A stretch of 11,731 nucleotides of DNA from Actinomycetes bacterium. Lineage in GTDB: Bacteria; Actinomycetota; Actinomycetes; Propionibacteriales; Propionibacteriaceae. Shown in pieces: positions 1 to 6,548 of the stretch (its first letter is position 1; each line of letters starts with the position of its first letter). The position numbers were made by a program, and so were the translations under genes. The stretch covers positions 1-11,731 of the forward strand of contig JAEWIK010000322.1 in the NCBI GenBank assembly GCA_023387135.1, written 5' to 3'. The notes below the pieces were generated by a model. That model saw only the letters and a list, made by a program, of their open reading frames with translations. It was not told the origin of the DNA and did no database searches.

Positions 1-102
1 GTTCCTGTACGCGTGCAGGATGTCGTCACGGTCGACGCCATGCTTGAGCGCCGACTGTGCCACGACGGGCTCATCCGGCACGCCTCCAAGATAACTTGTC
101 AT
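1..102 (-). CDS. N-terminal fragment of a small hypothetical protein
   Basis: A minus-strand frame opens at ATG 100-102 and runs off the left edge without a stop, giving 34 residues that begin MTSYLGGVPDEP and contain SALKHGVDRDDILHAYRN. The segment ALKHG-x5-ILHAYRN resembles the start of short actinobacterial proteins of about 80-100 residues that look like BrnT-type toxin-fold proteins; that is from memory of the pattern, and function is unknown. The start is uncertain: there is no clear Shine-Dalgarno before ATG 102, and a GGAGG lies inside the frame, one base before an in-frame GTG (codon 8). The gene begins 22 nt after the protease stop, on the same strand, so it could be read from the protease transcript. 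The fragment is too short to exclude a chance frame. Confidence 0.45.
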   Translation of the reverse strand, partial: MTSYLGGVPDEPVVAQSALKHGVDRDDILHAYRN

Positions 103-124
103 GAGTGGTCCGGCAATGACGGTG

Positions 125-2176
125 CTAGCGTGCGACTTTTCGGGTCTTGGCGGACGTGAGCGACACCGTGACGTAGCCGGACTTCGAGGCGGTCACCTTC
201 ACGGAGATGCGCTTGCCCTTGTCGGCCTTCGCCAGCTTGTACGTCGCCGACGTCGCCTTGCCGATGGCCTTTCCGTTGCGGAGCCAGCGGTACTTCAGCG
301 TGAGGCCCGACGGCGCGAAGCCCGACACCGTGGCCTTGAGCTTCTTGGTGACCTTCGCCTGCCCTGAGACCTTCACCTTCCCCTTCGTGATGGTGCCCTT
401 CGCCGCCACCTGGGCTGTGCTGGTCCTCGTCACTGTCGACTGGCCGAACGACACGGTCGCCCGCGCGCTGAGCCGGTGCCCGGCATCGGCGGGGACCACC
501 TTTCGACCCGCGGTGGTGGCCCCCCTGATCGCCTTGCCGTCCCGCAACCACTGCCAGGCGACTGTCGCGCCGGCGGTGATCCCTGACGCCTTCGCGGTGA
601 GCTTGTTGCCGACGCGGGCCGACCCGGTGACGCTCACGGTGCCGTCCCAGCGCCAGGGCGTCGGGGTCGGCGCCGGCTGCTGGGGAGGGGGAGTCGGCCG
701 CGGCGGCGGCGTTGGCGTCGGTGAGGGAGTCGGTGTCGGTGACGGAGTCGGTGTGGGGTCCGGAGTCGGCTCCGGAGGTGGTGGCGTCGGATCGGGAGTC
801 GGCTCCGGCGTTGGATCGGGAGTGGGATCGGGCGTCGGCTCCGGCGTCGGGTCGGGAGTGGGATCGGGAGTCGGGTCAGGCGTGGGGTCTGGCGGCGGAG
901 GGGTCAGCCGGGCCAGCGCCTCCGTCACGGCGGCGCCGGCGTCCACGCCACCCGGACCGCAGGCGCTGTCGCAGGGCAGGGTTCGGACCGTCTGCTGCAG
1001 CACCTGAGTGACCTCGGCCGGAGTGAGGTCCGGGTTCGCCTGCCGCGCCAGCAGGACCGCCCCCGACACGTGCGGGGTGGCCATGGACGTCCCGCTCTTG
1101 TAGCCGTAGCCCGACGTGCCCACCGTGCTGTAGATCGACTGGCCGGGCGCCGAGATCGTCACGGGGAGCGCCGAGGTGCCGTAGTTGCTGAAGCTCGCCA
1201 GCGTGCCGGCGCTGGTGTGGGCCGCCACCGAGATGACGCCGTCGCAGTTGGCGGGGAAGGTGGTCGCCACGGCGGCGCCCTGGTTGCCTGCTGCCGCCAC
1301 GACGACAGTCCCCGCCTCGATGGCGTCGTCGATGCCGCGCTGGAGGGACGTCGGGCAGTCGCCCTCGCCGCCGAGGCTCATGTTGATGACGTCGGCCGGA
1401 TGGGGGTTCTGGGGCACCCCGTTCACCTGGAGCCCTGCCGCCCAGTAGATGCCTGCCAGCAGGTCCCACTCGCTGCCGTCTTCGCAGCCGAGCGCGCGCA
1501 CCGGCACCAAGCCGCCCGTCGGGGCGACCCCCGCGACGCCCAGCCCGTTGTCGGCCCGCGCGGCGATGGTCCCTGCGACGTGAACCCCGTGCCAGGCACC
1601 GCCGCAGGCGTCGGTCGGATCGGCGTCCCAGCCGTCGCCGTCGGGGTCCCCGCCGTCCGACACGAAGTCATAGCCCGGCAGCCATTCGAGGTCGGGGTGC
1701 GCCGCGCTGCCCGCGTCGATCACTGCCGCCACGGTGCCGGTGCCGGTGAAGCCCTGGGCCCACCCGCTCTCGGCGCCCACGCCGTAGGCGCCCGTCAAGC
1801 CCCACAGGTTCCCCCAGGAAGGGTCGTCTGTCACAGGTGCGACCGCCGAGCTGGGCTCGGCTGCCGCGACCTGCGGCTGGCGGGCCGCGTGGTCGGCCGC
1901 CTGCTCCACCTCGGACCGGTCCTCCAGCACGACCGCCACGATGTCGTCGGTCACCGCTATCGCGTCCACCGCCGCCACGGGGCCAACGGCCTCCAGGGCG
2001 GCCCGGACGGGGTCGGCCTGCGGGCGGTCGAACGACAGGACCACCGCGCGCGCCCCGCGCCGGACGACAGGCATCGTCTCGACGTCGTCCTCGGCGTGGG
2101 CGGGCGGGACCGCTCCGGCGAACGCGAGAGCGACCACCACCGCCGCGATGGTCAGGTGCTTCGTCGCCGTCGCCAT
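125..2176 (-). CDS. Secreted subtilisin-family (S8) serine protease with Pro/Thr linker and two C-terminal Ig-like repeats
   Basis: A 683-residue exported endopeptidase. The ATG at 2176 is chosen over upstream starts because it has AGGAG 8 nt before it and opens directly on a signal peptide (residues 1-28: MATATKH, hydrophobic core, PPAHA cleavage site). Residues ~29-114 look like a propeptide. The catalytic domain (~115-425) has Asp154 (VIDAG), His196 (HGVHVAGT), oxyanion Asn298 (AAAGN) and Ser364 (GTSMATPHVSGA). The Asp and His motifs deviate slightly from the usual D-[ST]-G and HGTH, but all catalytic residues are present. Six Cys in the domain suggest disulfides, as expected outside the cell. 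A Pro/Thr/Asp/Glu linker (~426-507) leads to two related beta-rich repeats (~513-592 and 595-683), each with a W-[QR]-W-L-R-[DN]-G-K-A-I core, probably for wall or substrate binding. There is no LPxTG or C-terminal membrane segment, so it is secreted or loosely wall-bound. It resembles the extracellular protease group that includes Xanthomonas-type S8 enzymes. Substrate is unknown. Confidence 0.93.
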   Translation of the reverse strand: MATATKHLTIAAVVVALAFAGAVPPAHAEDDVETMPVVRRGARAVVLSFDRPQADPVRAALEAVGPVAAVDAIAVTDDIVAVVLEDRSEVEQAADHAARQPQVAAAEPSSAVAPVTDDPSWGNLWGLTGAYGVGAESGWAQGFTGTGTVAAVIDAGSAAHPDLEWLPGYDFVSDGGDPDGDGWDADPTDACGGAWHGVHVAGTIAARADNGLGVAGVAPTGGLVPVRALGCEDGSEWDLLAGIYWAAGLQVNGVPQNPHPADVINMSLGGEGDCPTSLQRGIDDAIEAGTVVVAAAGNQGAAVATTFPANCDGVISVAAHTSAGTLASFSNYGTSALPVTISAPGQSIYSTVGTSGYGYKSGTSMATPHVSGAVLLARQANPDLTPAEVTQVLQQTVRTLPCDSACGPGGVDAGAAVTEALARLTPPPPDPTPDPTPDPTPDPTPEPTPDPTPDPTPEPTPDPTPPPPEPTPDPTPTPSPTPTPSPTPTPPPRPTPPPQQPAPTPTPWRWDGTVSVTGSARVGNKLTAKASGITAGATVAWQWLRDGKAIRGATTAGRKVVPADAGHRLSARATVSFGQSTVTRTSTAQVAAKGTITKGKVKVSGQAKVTKKLKATVSGFAPSGLTLKYRWLRNGKAIGKATSATYKLAKADKGKRISVKVTASKSGYVTVSLTSAKTRKVAR
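656..901 (-). repeat. Tandem Pro-Thr-Pro-[Asp/Glu] coding repeat (protease linker)
   Basis: About 246 bp encode a run of P-D-P-T and P-E-P-T units that passes into P-T-P-S and P-T-P-P. At DNA level this is an imperfect tandem array with 6- and 12-bp periods built from GGATCGGGAGTC-like and GGCTCCGGCGTC-like units. The most regular part is ~770-901. It is an extended linker between the catalytic domain and the C-terminal repeats, as in many secreted actinobacterial enzymes. The identical units make unit gain or loss by slippage plausible; each 12-bp unit preserves the frame. Confidence 0.85.
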
Positions 2177-2350
2177 GACGCGCTCTCCTGCCCGGCTCGG
2201 ACGGGCGTGCGGCCCGGAACGGCTCGACGCCCGAGGATCAACGCCTCCAAGCCTGCCCCCGCCGCCGGTCGCCACCGGCGCCGGCGACCTCGATCTGCGT
2301 CATTGACCGGCTCGATCTACGTTTCCCCGACGGCGGGTCTACGTACTCCA

Positions 2351-2367
2351 CCGCCTGTTTGTGGCGG
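2351..2367 (-). terminator. Possible weak terminator hairpin after PEP carboxykinase
   Basis: CCGCC (2351-2355) and GGCGG (2363-2367) form a 5-bp GC stem around a 7-nt loop, 23 nt past the PEP carboxykinase stop. No T-tract follows on the minus strand. A second stem, CGCCGGT/ACCGGCG with a 4-nt loop, lies at 2263-2280. Either could end the PEP carboxykinase transcript before the protease gene, but actinobacterial hairpins without T-tracts are common by chance. Confidence 0.3.
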
Positions 2368-2389
2368 ATCGACGAGCCGCCGCGCCGGT

Positions 2390-4231
2390 TTAGTGCCTCG
2401 CGGCAGCGATCCGGTCCCTCAACTCGGCGAGCTCTCCGGTCAGCTCTGGAGGCACGTGGTCGCCGAACCTGGCGAAGTACTCCTCGGTGAGGTCGGCCTC
2501 CCGCTCCCAGGCGTCGGGGTCGAGCGCGAAGAGCTCGGCGAGCGCGTCCTCGCCCAGCTCGACGCCCCTCAGGTCGAGGTCGTCCGCCAGCGGGAGTCGC
2601 CCGCTGACCGCGTCGACTGCCGACACCTCGCCCGCCACCCGCTGGAGCGCCCACGCGATGGGTCGGGAGTTGTCGCCGAAGCCCGGCCACAGGTACCTGC
2701 CGTCGGCCGACTTGCGGAACCAGTTGACCCCGAAGATACGCGGCGCCTTGTCGCCGAGCAGCTTCCCCATGCGCAGCCAGTGCGCCCAGTAGTCGGCCAT
2801 GTTGTAGCCGCAGAAGGGCAGCATGGCGAAGGGATCGCGCCGCAGCGCCCCTACCTCGCCCTCGGCGGCGGCGGTTTGTTCGCTCGACACCGTCGCGCCG
2901 ACGAACACGCCGTGCTGCCAGTCGTACGCCTCCGAGATGAGCGGGACGTTCGACGCCCTGCGTCCGCCGAAGAGGATGACGTCCACAGGCACGCCGGCGG
3001 GATCGTCCCACTCGTCGGCGATCGACTCCGCCTGATCGGCGGCGACGGTGAAGCGCGAGTTGGGGTGCGCCGCCGGACGGCCGCAGCCCGGCGTCCAGTC
3101 CTGGCCCTGCCAGTCGACTAGGTGGGCGGGGGCCGTGTCGGTGAGCCCTTCCCACCACACGTCGCCGTCGTCGGTGAGGGCGACATTGGTGAAGATCACG
3201 TCGTGGTCGAGCGCGTGCAGGGCCGTCGGGTTGGTCTGCTCGGACGTGCCGGGGGCGACCCCGAAGAAGCCCGCCTCCGGGTTGATCGCATACAGCCTGC
3301 CGTCGGGCCCCGGACGCATCCAGGCGATGTCGTCGCCGATCGTCTCCACCTTCCAGCCGGGGATGGTGGGCCTGAGCATCGCGAGGTTGGTCTTCCCGCA
3401 CGCCGAGGGGAAGGCGGCCGTCACGTGGAAGACGCGGCCGTCCTCCCTTGTCACCCGCAGGATCAGCATGTGTTCGGCGAGCCAGCCCTCGTCCCTCGCG
3501 AGGACGGACGCGATCCGCAGGGCGTAGCACTTCTTCCCGAGCAGGGCGTTGCCGCCGTAGCCGGACCCGAACGACCAGATCTCCCGGGTCTCGGGGAAAT
3601 GGCAGATGTACTTCTCGTCGTTGCACGGCCAGGCGACGTCGTCCCTGGAGTTCCCCTTCGCGTCCACGAGCGGGTAACCGACCGAATGGACTGCCGGCAC
3701 CCAGTAGTCGCCGGCGGCGATGAGGGCCAGGGCGTCGCTGCCCATCCTCGTCATCATCCGCATGTTGGCGACGACGTAGGGGCTGTCGGTCAGTTCGACT
3801 CCCAGCTTCGAGATCGGCCCGCCCAGCGGGCCCATCGAGAACGGGACGACGTACATCGTCCGGCCGCGCATCGAGCCGTCGAAGACCGCGTGGAGGGTCT
3901 CGCGCATGCCGTCGGGTGCCGCCCAGTTGTTGGTGGGCCCGGCGTCCTCGGGACGCTCCGAGCAGATGAACGTCCGTGCTTCGACGCGTGCGACATCCGA
4001 GGGCTCGGACCTGGCGAGGAAGGACGCCGGACGGAGGTCAGGGTTGAGCGGGATCAACGTGCCGGACGCGACCATCTCCGCGTAGAGCCGGTCTCGCTCC
4101 GCCGGCGAACCGTCGCACCAGTGGATCGAGTCGGGTCTGGTGAGTTCCGCGATCCTCGCCACCCACTCCACGAGTTGGGCCGGCGCCTCGGACGGCGCCG
4201 TGTCGACGATGGTGGCTGTGTCAAGGCTCAT
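2390..4231 (-). CDS. pckG: Phosphoenolpyruvate carboxykinase, GTP-dependent
   Basis: Converts oxaloacetate and GTP to PEP, CO2 and GDP in the cytoplasm; in actinobacteria it works in gluconeogenesis and can also run anaplerotically. At 613 residues it has the full length of the GTP-type family, not the ~540-residue ATP type. Visible motifs are the substrate-binding Arg86 region ([10 protein letters not shown]), [14 protein letters not shown] (222-235, with the metal-ligand Lys), His254, the P-loop FPSACGKTN (274-282) with the reactive Cys278, the metal site ETIGDD (296-301), [11 protein letters not shown] (327-337), [10 protein letters not shown] (421-430) and the guanine-site segment [19 protein letters not shown] (503-521). 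ATG 4231 is supported by GAGGAG 8 nt upstream. It is monocistronic as far as can be seen, with 213 bp to the protease gene downstream. No defect is seen. Confidence 0.97.
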   Translation of the reverse strand: MSLDTATIVDTAPSEAPAQLVEWVARIAELTRPDSIHWCDGSPAERDRLYAEMVASGTLIPLNPDLRPASFLARSEPSDVARVEARTFICSERPEDAGPTNNWAAPDGMRETLHAVFDGSMRGRTMYVVPFSMGPLGGPISKLGVELTDSPYVVANMRMMTRMGSDALALIAAGDYWVPAVHSVGYPLVDAKGNSRDDVAWPCNDEKYICHFPETREIWSFGSGYGGNALLGKKCYALRIASVLARDEGWLAEHMLILRVTREDGRVFHVTAAFPSACGKTNLAMLRPTIPGWKVETIGDDIAWMRPGPDGRLYAINPEAGFFGVAPGTSEQTNPTALHALDHDVIFTNVALTDDGDVWWEGLTDTAPAHLVDWQGQDWTPGCGRPAAHPNSRFTVAADQAESIADEWDDPAGVPVDVILFGGRRASNVPLISEAYDWQHGVFVGATVSSEQTAAAEGEVGALRRDPFAMLPFCGYNMADYWAHWLRMGKLLGDKAPRIFGVNWFRKSADGRYLWPGFGDNSRPIAWALQRVAGEVSAVDAVSGRLPLADDLDLRGVELGEDALAELFALDPDAWEREADLTEEYFARFGDHVPPELTGELAELRDRIAAARH

Positions 4232-4479
4232 TCGTCCTGCTCCTCGCTACGCAGGCACGCTCGCCGGGTCGTGTCTTGCGACCACCCGTGGTGCTCTGCC
4301 CCGCCGCCAGTGTGAGCATCCGATCACCGGAAAGGCAAACCGGTGCGCAAACGTGCGCGGGATCGAGGGGTGGTGCGGCGTGGTAGAACTGCATGGGTCG
4401 TGGTCCTGTCCCCTCGGTTGGACTAGTGCTGCGAGCGTCGAGTAAACTTGACGACGCCCTTCGAGCCCCGGCTCGCCGA
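4232..4479. promoter_or_regulatory. Region without a gene between divergent PEP carboxykinase and tRNA-Arg; GCAAAC repeats
   Basis: This 248-bp stretch has no convincing reading frame and must hold the PEP carboxykinase promoter (minus strand). A cluster of short repeats stands out: GCAAAC at 4335-4340 and again at 4347-4352, 12 bp apart; GTGCGC at 4344-4349 and 4354-4359; and the inverted repeat GCGCA/TGCGC around AACG (4347-4358 area). They lie about 100-125 bp upstream of the PEP carboxykinase start. A regulator operator is possible; no named consensus is recognised, and no clear -35/-10 pair for the minus strand could be fixed. Confidence 0.35.
4418..4448 (+). promoter_or_regulatory. Probable promoter of tRNA-Arg
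   Basis: TTGGAC (4418-4423) resembles a -35 and TAAACT (4443-4448) fits the actinobacterial TAnnnT -10 box. The spacer is 19 bp, slightly long. Transcription would begin near 4455, leaving a short 5' leader of about 25 nt before the mature tRNA end at 4480. This is the most AT-rich spot in the neighbourhood. Confidence 0.5.
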
Positions 4480-4555
4480 GCGCTCGTGGCTCAATGGATA
4501 GAGCAGCTGACTACGGATCAGCAGGTTGGGGGTTCGAGTCCCTCCGAGCGCGCCA
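4480..4555 (+). tRNA. tRNA-Arg (anticodon ACG)
   Basis: The cloverleaf folds completely. The acceptor stem is GCGCTCG (4480-4486) with CGAGCGC (4545-4551). The D stem is GCTC/GAGC with an 8-nt loop. The anticodon stem is GCTGA/TCAGC with loop CTACGGA, giving anticodon ACG at 4513-4515. The variable loop has 5 nt, the T stem is GGGGG/CCCTC with one G-T pair, and the T loop is TTCGAGT. Discriminator G is at 4552 and CCA is encoded (4553-4555). A34 would be modified to inosine, so it reads CGU, CGC and CGA. It stands alone, with its own promoter and terminator. No copy of its 3' end is seen elsewhere in the window, so nothing marks it as an occupied integration site. Confidence 0.97.
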
Positions 4556-4561
4556 AGGGCA

Positions 4562-4596
4562 TCAGCCCCGGCCGGTTCACACCGCGCCGGGGCTGA
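4562..4596 (+). terminator. Intrinsic terminator of tRNA-Arg
   Basis: TCAGCCCCGGC (4562-4572) and GCCGGGGCTGA (4586-4596) form a perfect 11-bp stem. The 13-nt apical part can pair further as CGGT/ACCG. It starts 7 nt after the CCA end. A short T-containing stretch (GTCGTTTCC) follows. Position and strength fit tRNA transcript termination, and it insulates the glycosyltransferase gene downstream. Confidence 0.8.
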
Positions 4597-4715
4597 GTCG
4601 TTTCCGGGTGAGCGTTCGTTTCTCGGTCTGGTCGAGTCCCGCCTCCGAGGTGTCTCCACCCGTTCACGCGGTGTTCGCGTTGGCTGTTCATACTCGCGGC
4701 CAGGAGGAACACCGC

Positions 4716-5684
4716 ATGGCAGTTGCGCAGGCCAGCACCGAGCTCTCGGTGATCGTGCCGTTCTACAACTGCGCCCGGTGGGTGCCCGACACGCTCCGCA
4801 GCCTCCGGCGGGCTGCCCGTCCGGGCATCGAGTTCCTGCTGATCGAGGACGCGTCGAACGACGACACCCTCGCCCTGCTGCGGGCCGGCGTCGATGAGGT
4901 CCCGGGAGCGAGCCTGCTCGCCCTGCCCGAGAACCGGGGCGCGTCCGCGGCTCGCAACCTCGGGCTCGACGTGGCCGCCGGACGCTATGTCGCCTTCCTC
5001 GACGGCGACGACTTCGTCCTGCCGGACTACTACGAACAACTCCTTGACGAGATCCATCGGCTTGACGTCGACTTCGTGAGGACCGACCACGTCAGGGTGT
5101 ACGGCAGGCGGCGCGAGGTCCACAGGATCCCATTCGGGCCGCGAGGAGTGCCGGCCGACCCGAGGGCGGGCATCCTGCCCGCCGACGGCATGACGAGCAT
5201 CGACGTCCCCAACATCTGGTGCGGCATCTACGACCGCAGGGCGCTCGGCGACGCGCTGCGGTTCGACGAGACCCTGCTCACCTGCAACGACAGGCCGCAG
5301 ATGTGGCAGGTCTACCTCGCCGCCAGGCGCTTCGCCGTCGTGGGCCTGACCGGCATGTTCTACCGCCGCGAGGTCGCCCACTCGCTCACGGCGACCGCCA
5401 CCGAACGCAACCTCCACTTCATCGACGCCTACGAGAGGATCCTCGACCTGGTCGCCGCCGACAGGGACGCCTGGAGGTTCCTGCCGAAGGCGTACCGCAG
5501 CTTCCTCGCCGTCGCGTGTTACCACCTGCGGCGCCGCGAGTACGGCCCGGAGTTGCGGCGACTGTCTGTCGAGCGGCTGCGGGAGTCCTTCTCCTCCCAC
5601 TGGGACGAGGGGCTCGACCAGGCGGTGGCGCGCCTCGAACCGGGGCGCCGTGAGCTGCTGCACTCCAAAGGGGTGTGCCCGTGA
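4716..5684 (+). CDS. Family 2 glycosyltransferase (GT-A fold)
   Basis: A 322-residue cytoplasmic transferase with no membrane segment. The GT2 core is complete: SVIVPFYN (11-18, nucleotide-binding strand), LIEDASNDD (42-50), NRGASAARNLGLD (73-85) and the metal-binding D-x-D in FLDGDD (Asp96, Asp98). The second half contains TCNDRPQMW (189-197), in the place of the E-D acceptor/base motif of related enzymes, followed by a helical tail with YRSFLAVACYHLRRREYG. This tail resembles actinobacterial GT2 proteins encoded beside polysialyltransferase-family genes, from memory. The ATG at 4716 has AGGAGG 8 nt upstream; longer in-frame extensions would cross the tRNA and its terminator. The next gene overlaps it by 4 nt (GTGA), so the two are probably coupled and act on the same surface glycan. 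Donor and acceptor are unknown. Confidence 0.9.
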   Translation: MAVAQASTELSVIVPFYNCARWVPDTLRSLRRAARPGIEFLLIEDASNDDTLALLRAGVDEVPGASLLALPENRGASAARNLGLDVAAGRYVAFLDGDDFVLPDYYEQLLDEIHRLDVDFVRTDHVRVYGRRREVHRIPFGPRGVPADPRAGILPADGMTSIDVPNIWCGIYDRRALGDALRFDETLLTCNDRPQMWQVYLAARRFAVVGLTGMFYRREVAHSLTATATERNLHFIDAYERILDLVAADRDAWRFLPKAYRSFLAVACYHLRRREYGPELRRLSVERLRESFSSHWDEGLDQAVARLEPGRRELLHSKGVCP

Positions 5685-6397
5685 ACCGTCGCGACGCAGT
5701 GCAGGTGTGCGAGGTGAGCAGCTTCTGGGACCTCGTCGTGGTGGCGACGATGATCGACGAGGGCAGGCTCGGCACGCCGGCGCGGCGCGTCCTCGTGGTG
5801 GCGAACTGCGGCGACGTCCCCGAGACCGAGCGCCGCATCCAGGACAACCCGGCCTTCGGCACGCTGGCGGCGGCGTTCGACGCGGTGATCGACTACAACG
5901 CCGCCGTCCAGCCGCTGCACCCTTCCCGGTGGCGTCCCCAGCGCTTCGAGGAGCCGTTGTGGGAGCGCGGTCTCAGGGCGCTCTGGGGGCTCGGTGACGC
6001 CCCCGTCGAGTTGGTGATCGAGAACGTCCAGCGGCCACCCGGCCTGAGCCTCGGGCTGGTCTTCGCCGACGCCCCCGTCGTGGCGTACTACGACAACCTC
6101 CGTGCCCGGACGGCGGGAGCCGCGGCGCTCCCCGTCCGCCTCGGCTCCCGGCTGGACGAGGTCACCCACCTCGGGCGCGGCGCTCCGCCGCACCCGCTCA
6201 CGGATCGGCAGGTGCTGGTGAGCAGGATCGCCCCGGCAGCCGTCCGTCGCACCCAGCGCAGGACCGGTGCCGGCCTGTGGCGGCGCCTCGTCTGGGATCC
6301 CGCGTTCGGGCTGCCGCAGCTCCGAGGTCTCAGGGTGGTGCGCGCCGCTCGCGCGCTGCTGCAGGGCGAGCGGACGCCCGCCGACGTGCCGCGCTGA
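5681..6397 (+). CDS. Polysialyltransferase-like protein, apparent N-terminal half only
   Basis: 238 residues from GTG 5681, which overlaps the previous stop by 4 nt and has AAGGGG 7 nt upstream; a GTG 6 nt earlier is less well placed. The order of segments matches, from memory, the N-terminal domain of actinobacterial alpha-2,8-polysialyltransferase-family (POLYST) proteins: an opening VCEVSSFWDLVVVATMIDEG, then RRVLVVANCGDVPET, FDAVIDYNAAVQPLHPSRW, PLWERGLRALWGLGD, VELVIENVQRPPG and DAPVVAYYDNLRA. Those proteins usually continue for a further ~200 residues into a nucleotide-sugar-binding domain with a KPHP-type motif. Here the frame stops after a basic tail (WRRLVWDP ... RTPADVPR), and 151 bp later the next gene begins, with no trace of the missing half. 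It is either a truncated remnant or an acceptor-binding partner of the coupled GT2. Catalytic activity alone is unlikely. Confidence 0.7.
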   Translation: MNRRDAVQVCEVSSFWDLVVVATMIDEGRLGTPARRVLVVANCGDVPETERRIQDNPAFGTLAAAFDAVIDYNAAVQPLHPSRWRPQRFEEPLWERGLRALWGLGDAPVELVIENVQRPPGLSLGLVFADAPVVAYYDNLRARTAGAAALPVRLGSRLDEVTHLGRGAPPHPLTDRQVLVSRIAPAAVRRTQRRTGAGLWRRLVWDPAFGLPQLRGLRVVRAARALLQGERTPADVPR

Positions 6398-6447
6398 GCG
6401 GTGTGAAGGTGGCAGGAGGGGCCATGGCCGCGCCCGGTACCCCCGCG

Positions 6448-6453
6448 TAGACT
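6448..6453 (+). promoter_or_regulatory. Possible -10 box of the hybrid regulator gene
   Basis: TAGACT fits the actinobacterial TAnnnT -10 and lies ~95 nt before the start at 6549. No good -35 is seen near 6425. Immediately upstream is GGTACCCCC (6436-6444), close to GGTATCCCCC (8398-8407) found before the aldolase gene, so a shared regulator site is possible. The 151-bp gap (6398-6548) otherwise holds only the palindrome GGCCATGGCC (6420-6429). Confidence 0.35.
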
Positions 6454-6548
6454 TCGGCTGCACGACGCTCTTCCAGCATGACCGCGCGCCCTCGACCACC
6501 CCGCAGCGGACCCAGGGTTGCATCAGGCAGACGAAGCGAGTGAGGCTC

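Noticed and set aside
656..901. Tandem array considered as a CRISPR or minisatellite element
   Set aside because: It is in frame with the protease and encodes a typical Pro/Thr linker; there are no unique spacers.
2177..2275. Longer protease start at 2275
   Set aside because: It would put 33 Arg/Gly-rich residues before a standard signal peptide; ATG 2176 has AGGAG at the right distance.
2238..3626. Long minus-strand frame overlapping PEP carboxykinase
   Set aside because: It is a shifted frame of the carboxykinase gene with Arg-rich, motif-free translation.
1070..4315. Two long open frames on the plus strand (1070-3121 and 3122-4315)
   Set aside because: They lie antisense to the protease and PEP carboxykinase, whose motifs are unmistakable. 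Their composition (Arg, Gly, Ala, His rich) is what GC-rich DNA gives on the opposite strand, and no domain is recognisable.
4480..4555. tRNA-Arg as the attachment site of a genomic island holding the glycosyltransferase pair
   Set aside because: No integrase gene and no second copy of the tRNA 3' end is visible in the window, and the flanking genes share similar composition.
4494..4715. N-terminal extension of the glycosyltransferase frame back to 4494
   Set aside because: It would begin inside the tRNA and read through its terminator; ATG 4716 has a strong ribosome site and starts the GT2 core at the right distance.
6424..6450. Eight-codon leader frame after a strong AGGAGG
   Set aside because: It has no regulatory residue pattern and ends inside the candidate -10 box of the regulator gene, so it would not be on that transcript; likely chance.
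6398..6548. Search for a frameshifted C-terminal half of the polysialyltransferase-like gene
   Set aside because: The gap is only 151 bp and no frame in it resembles the missing domain.
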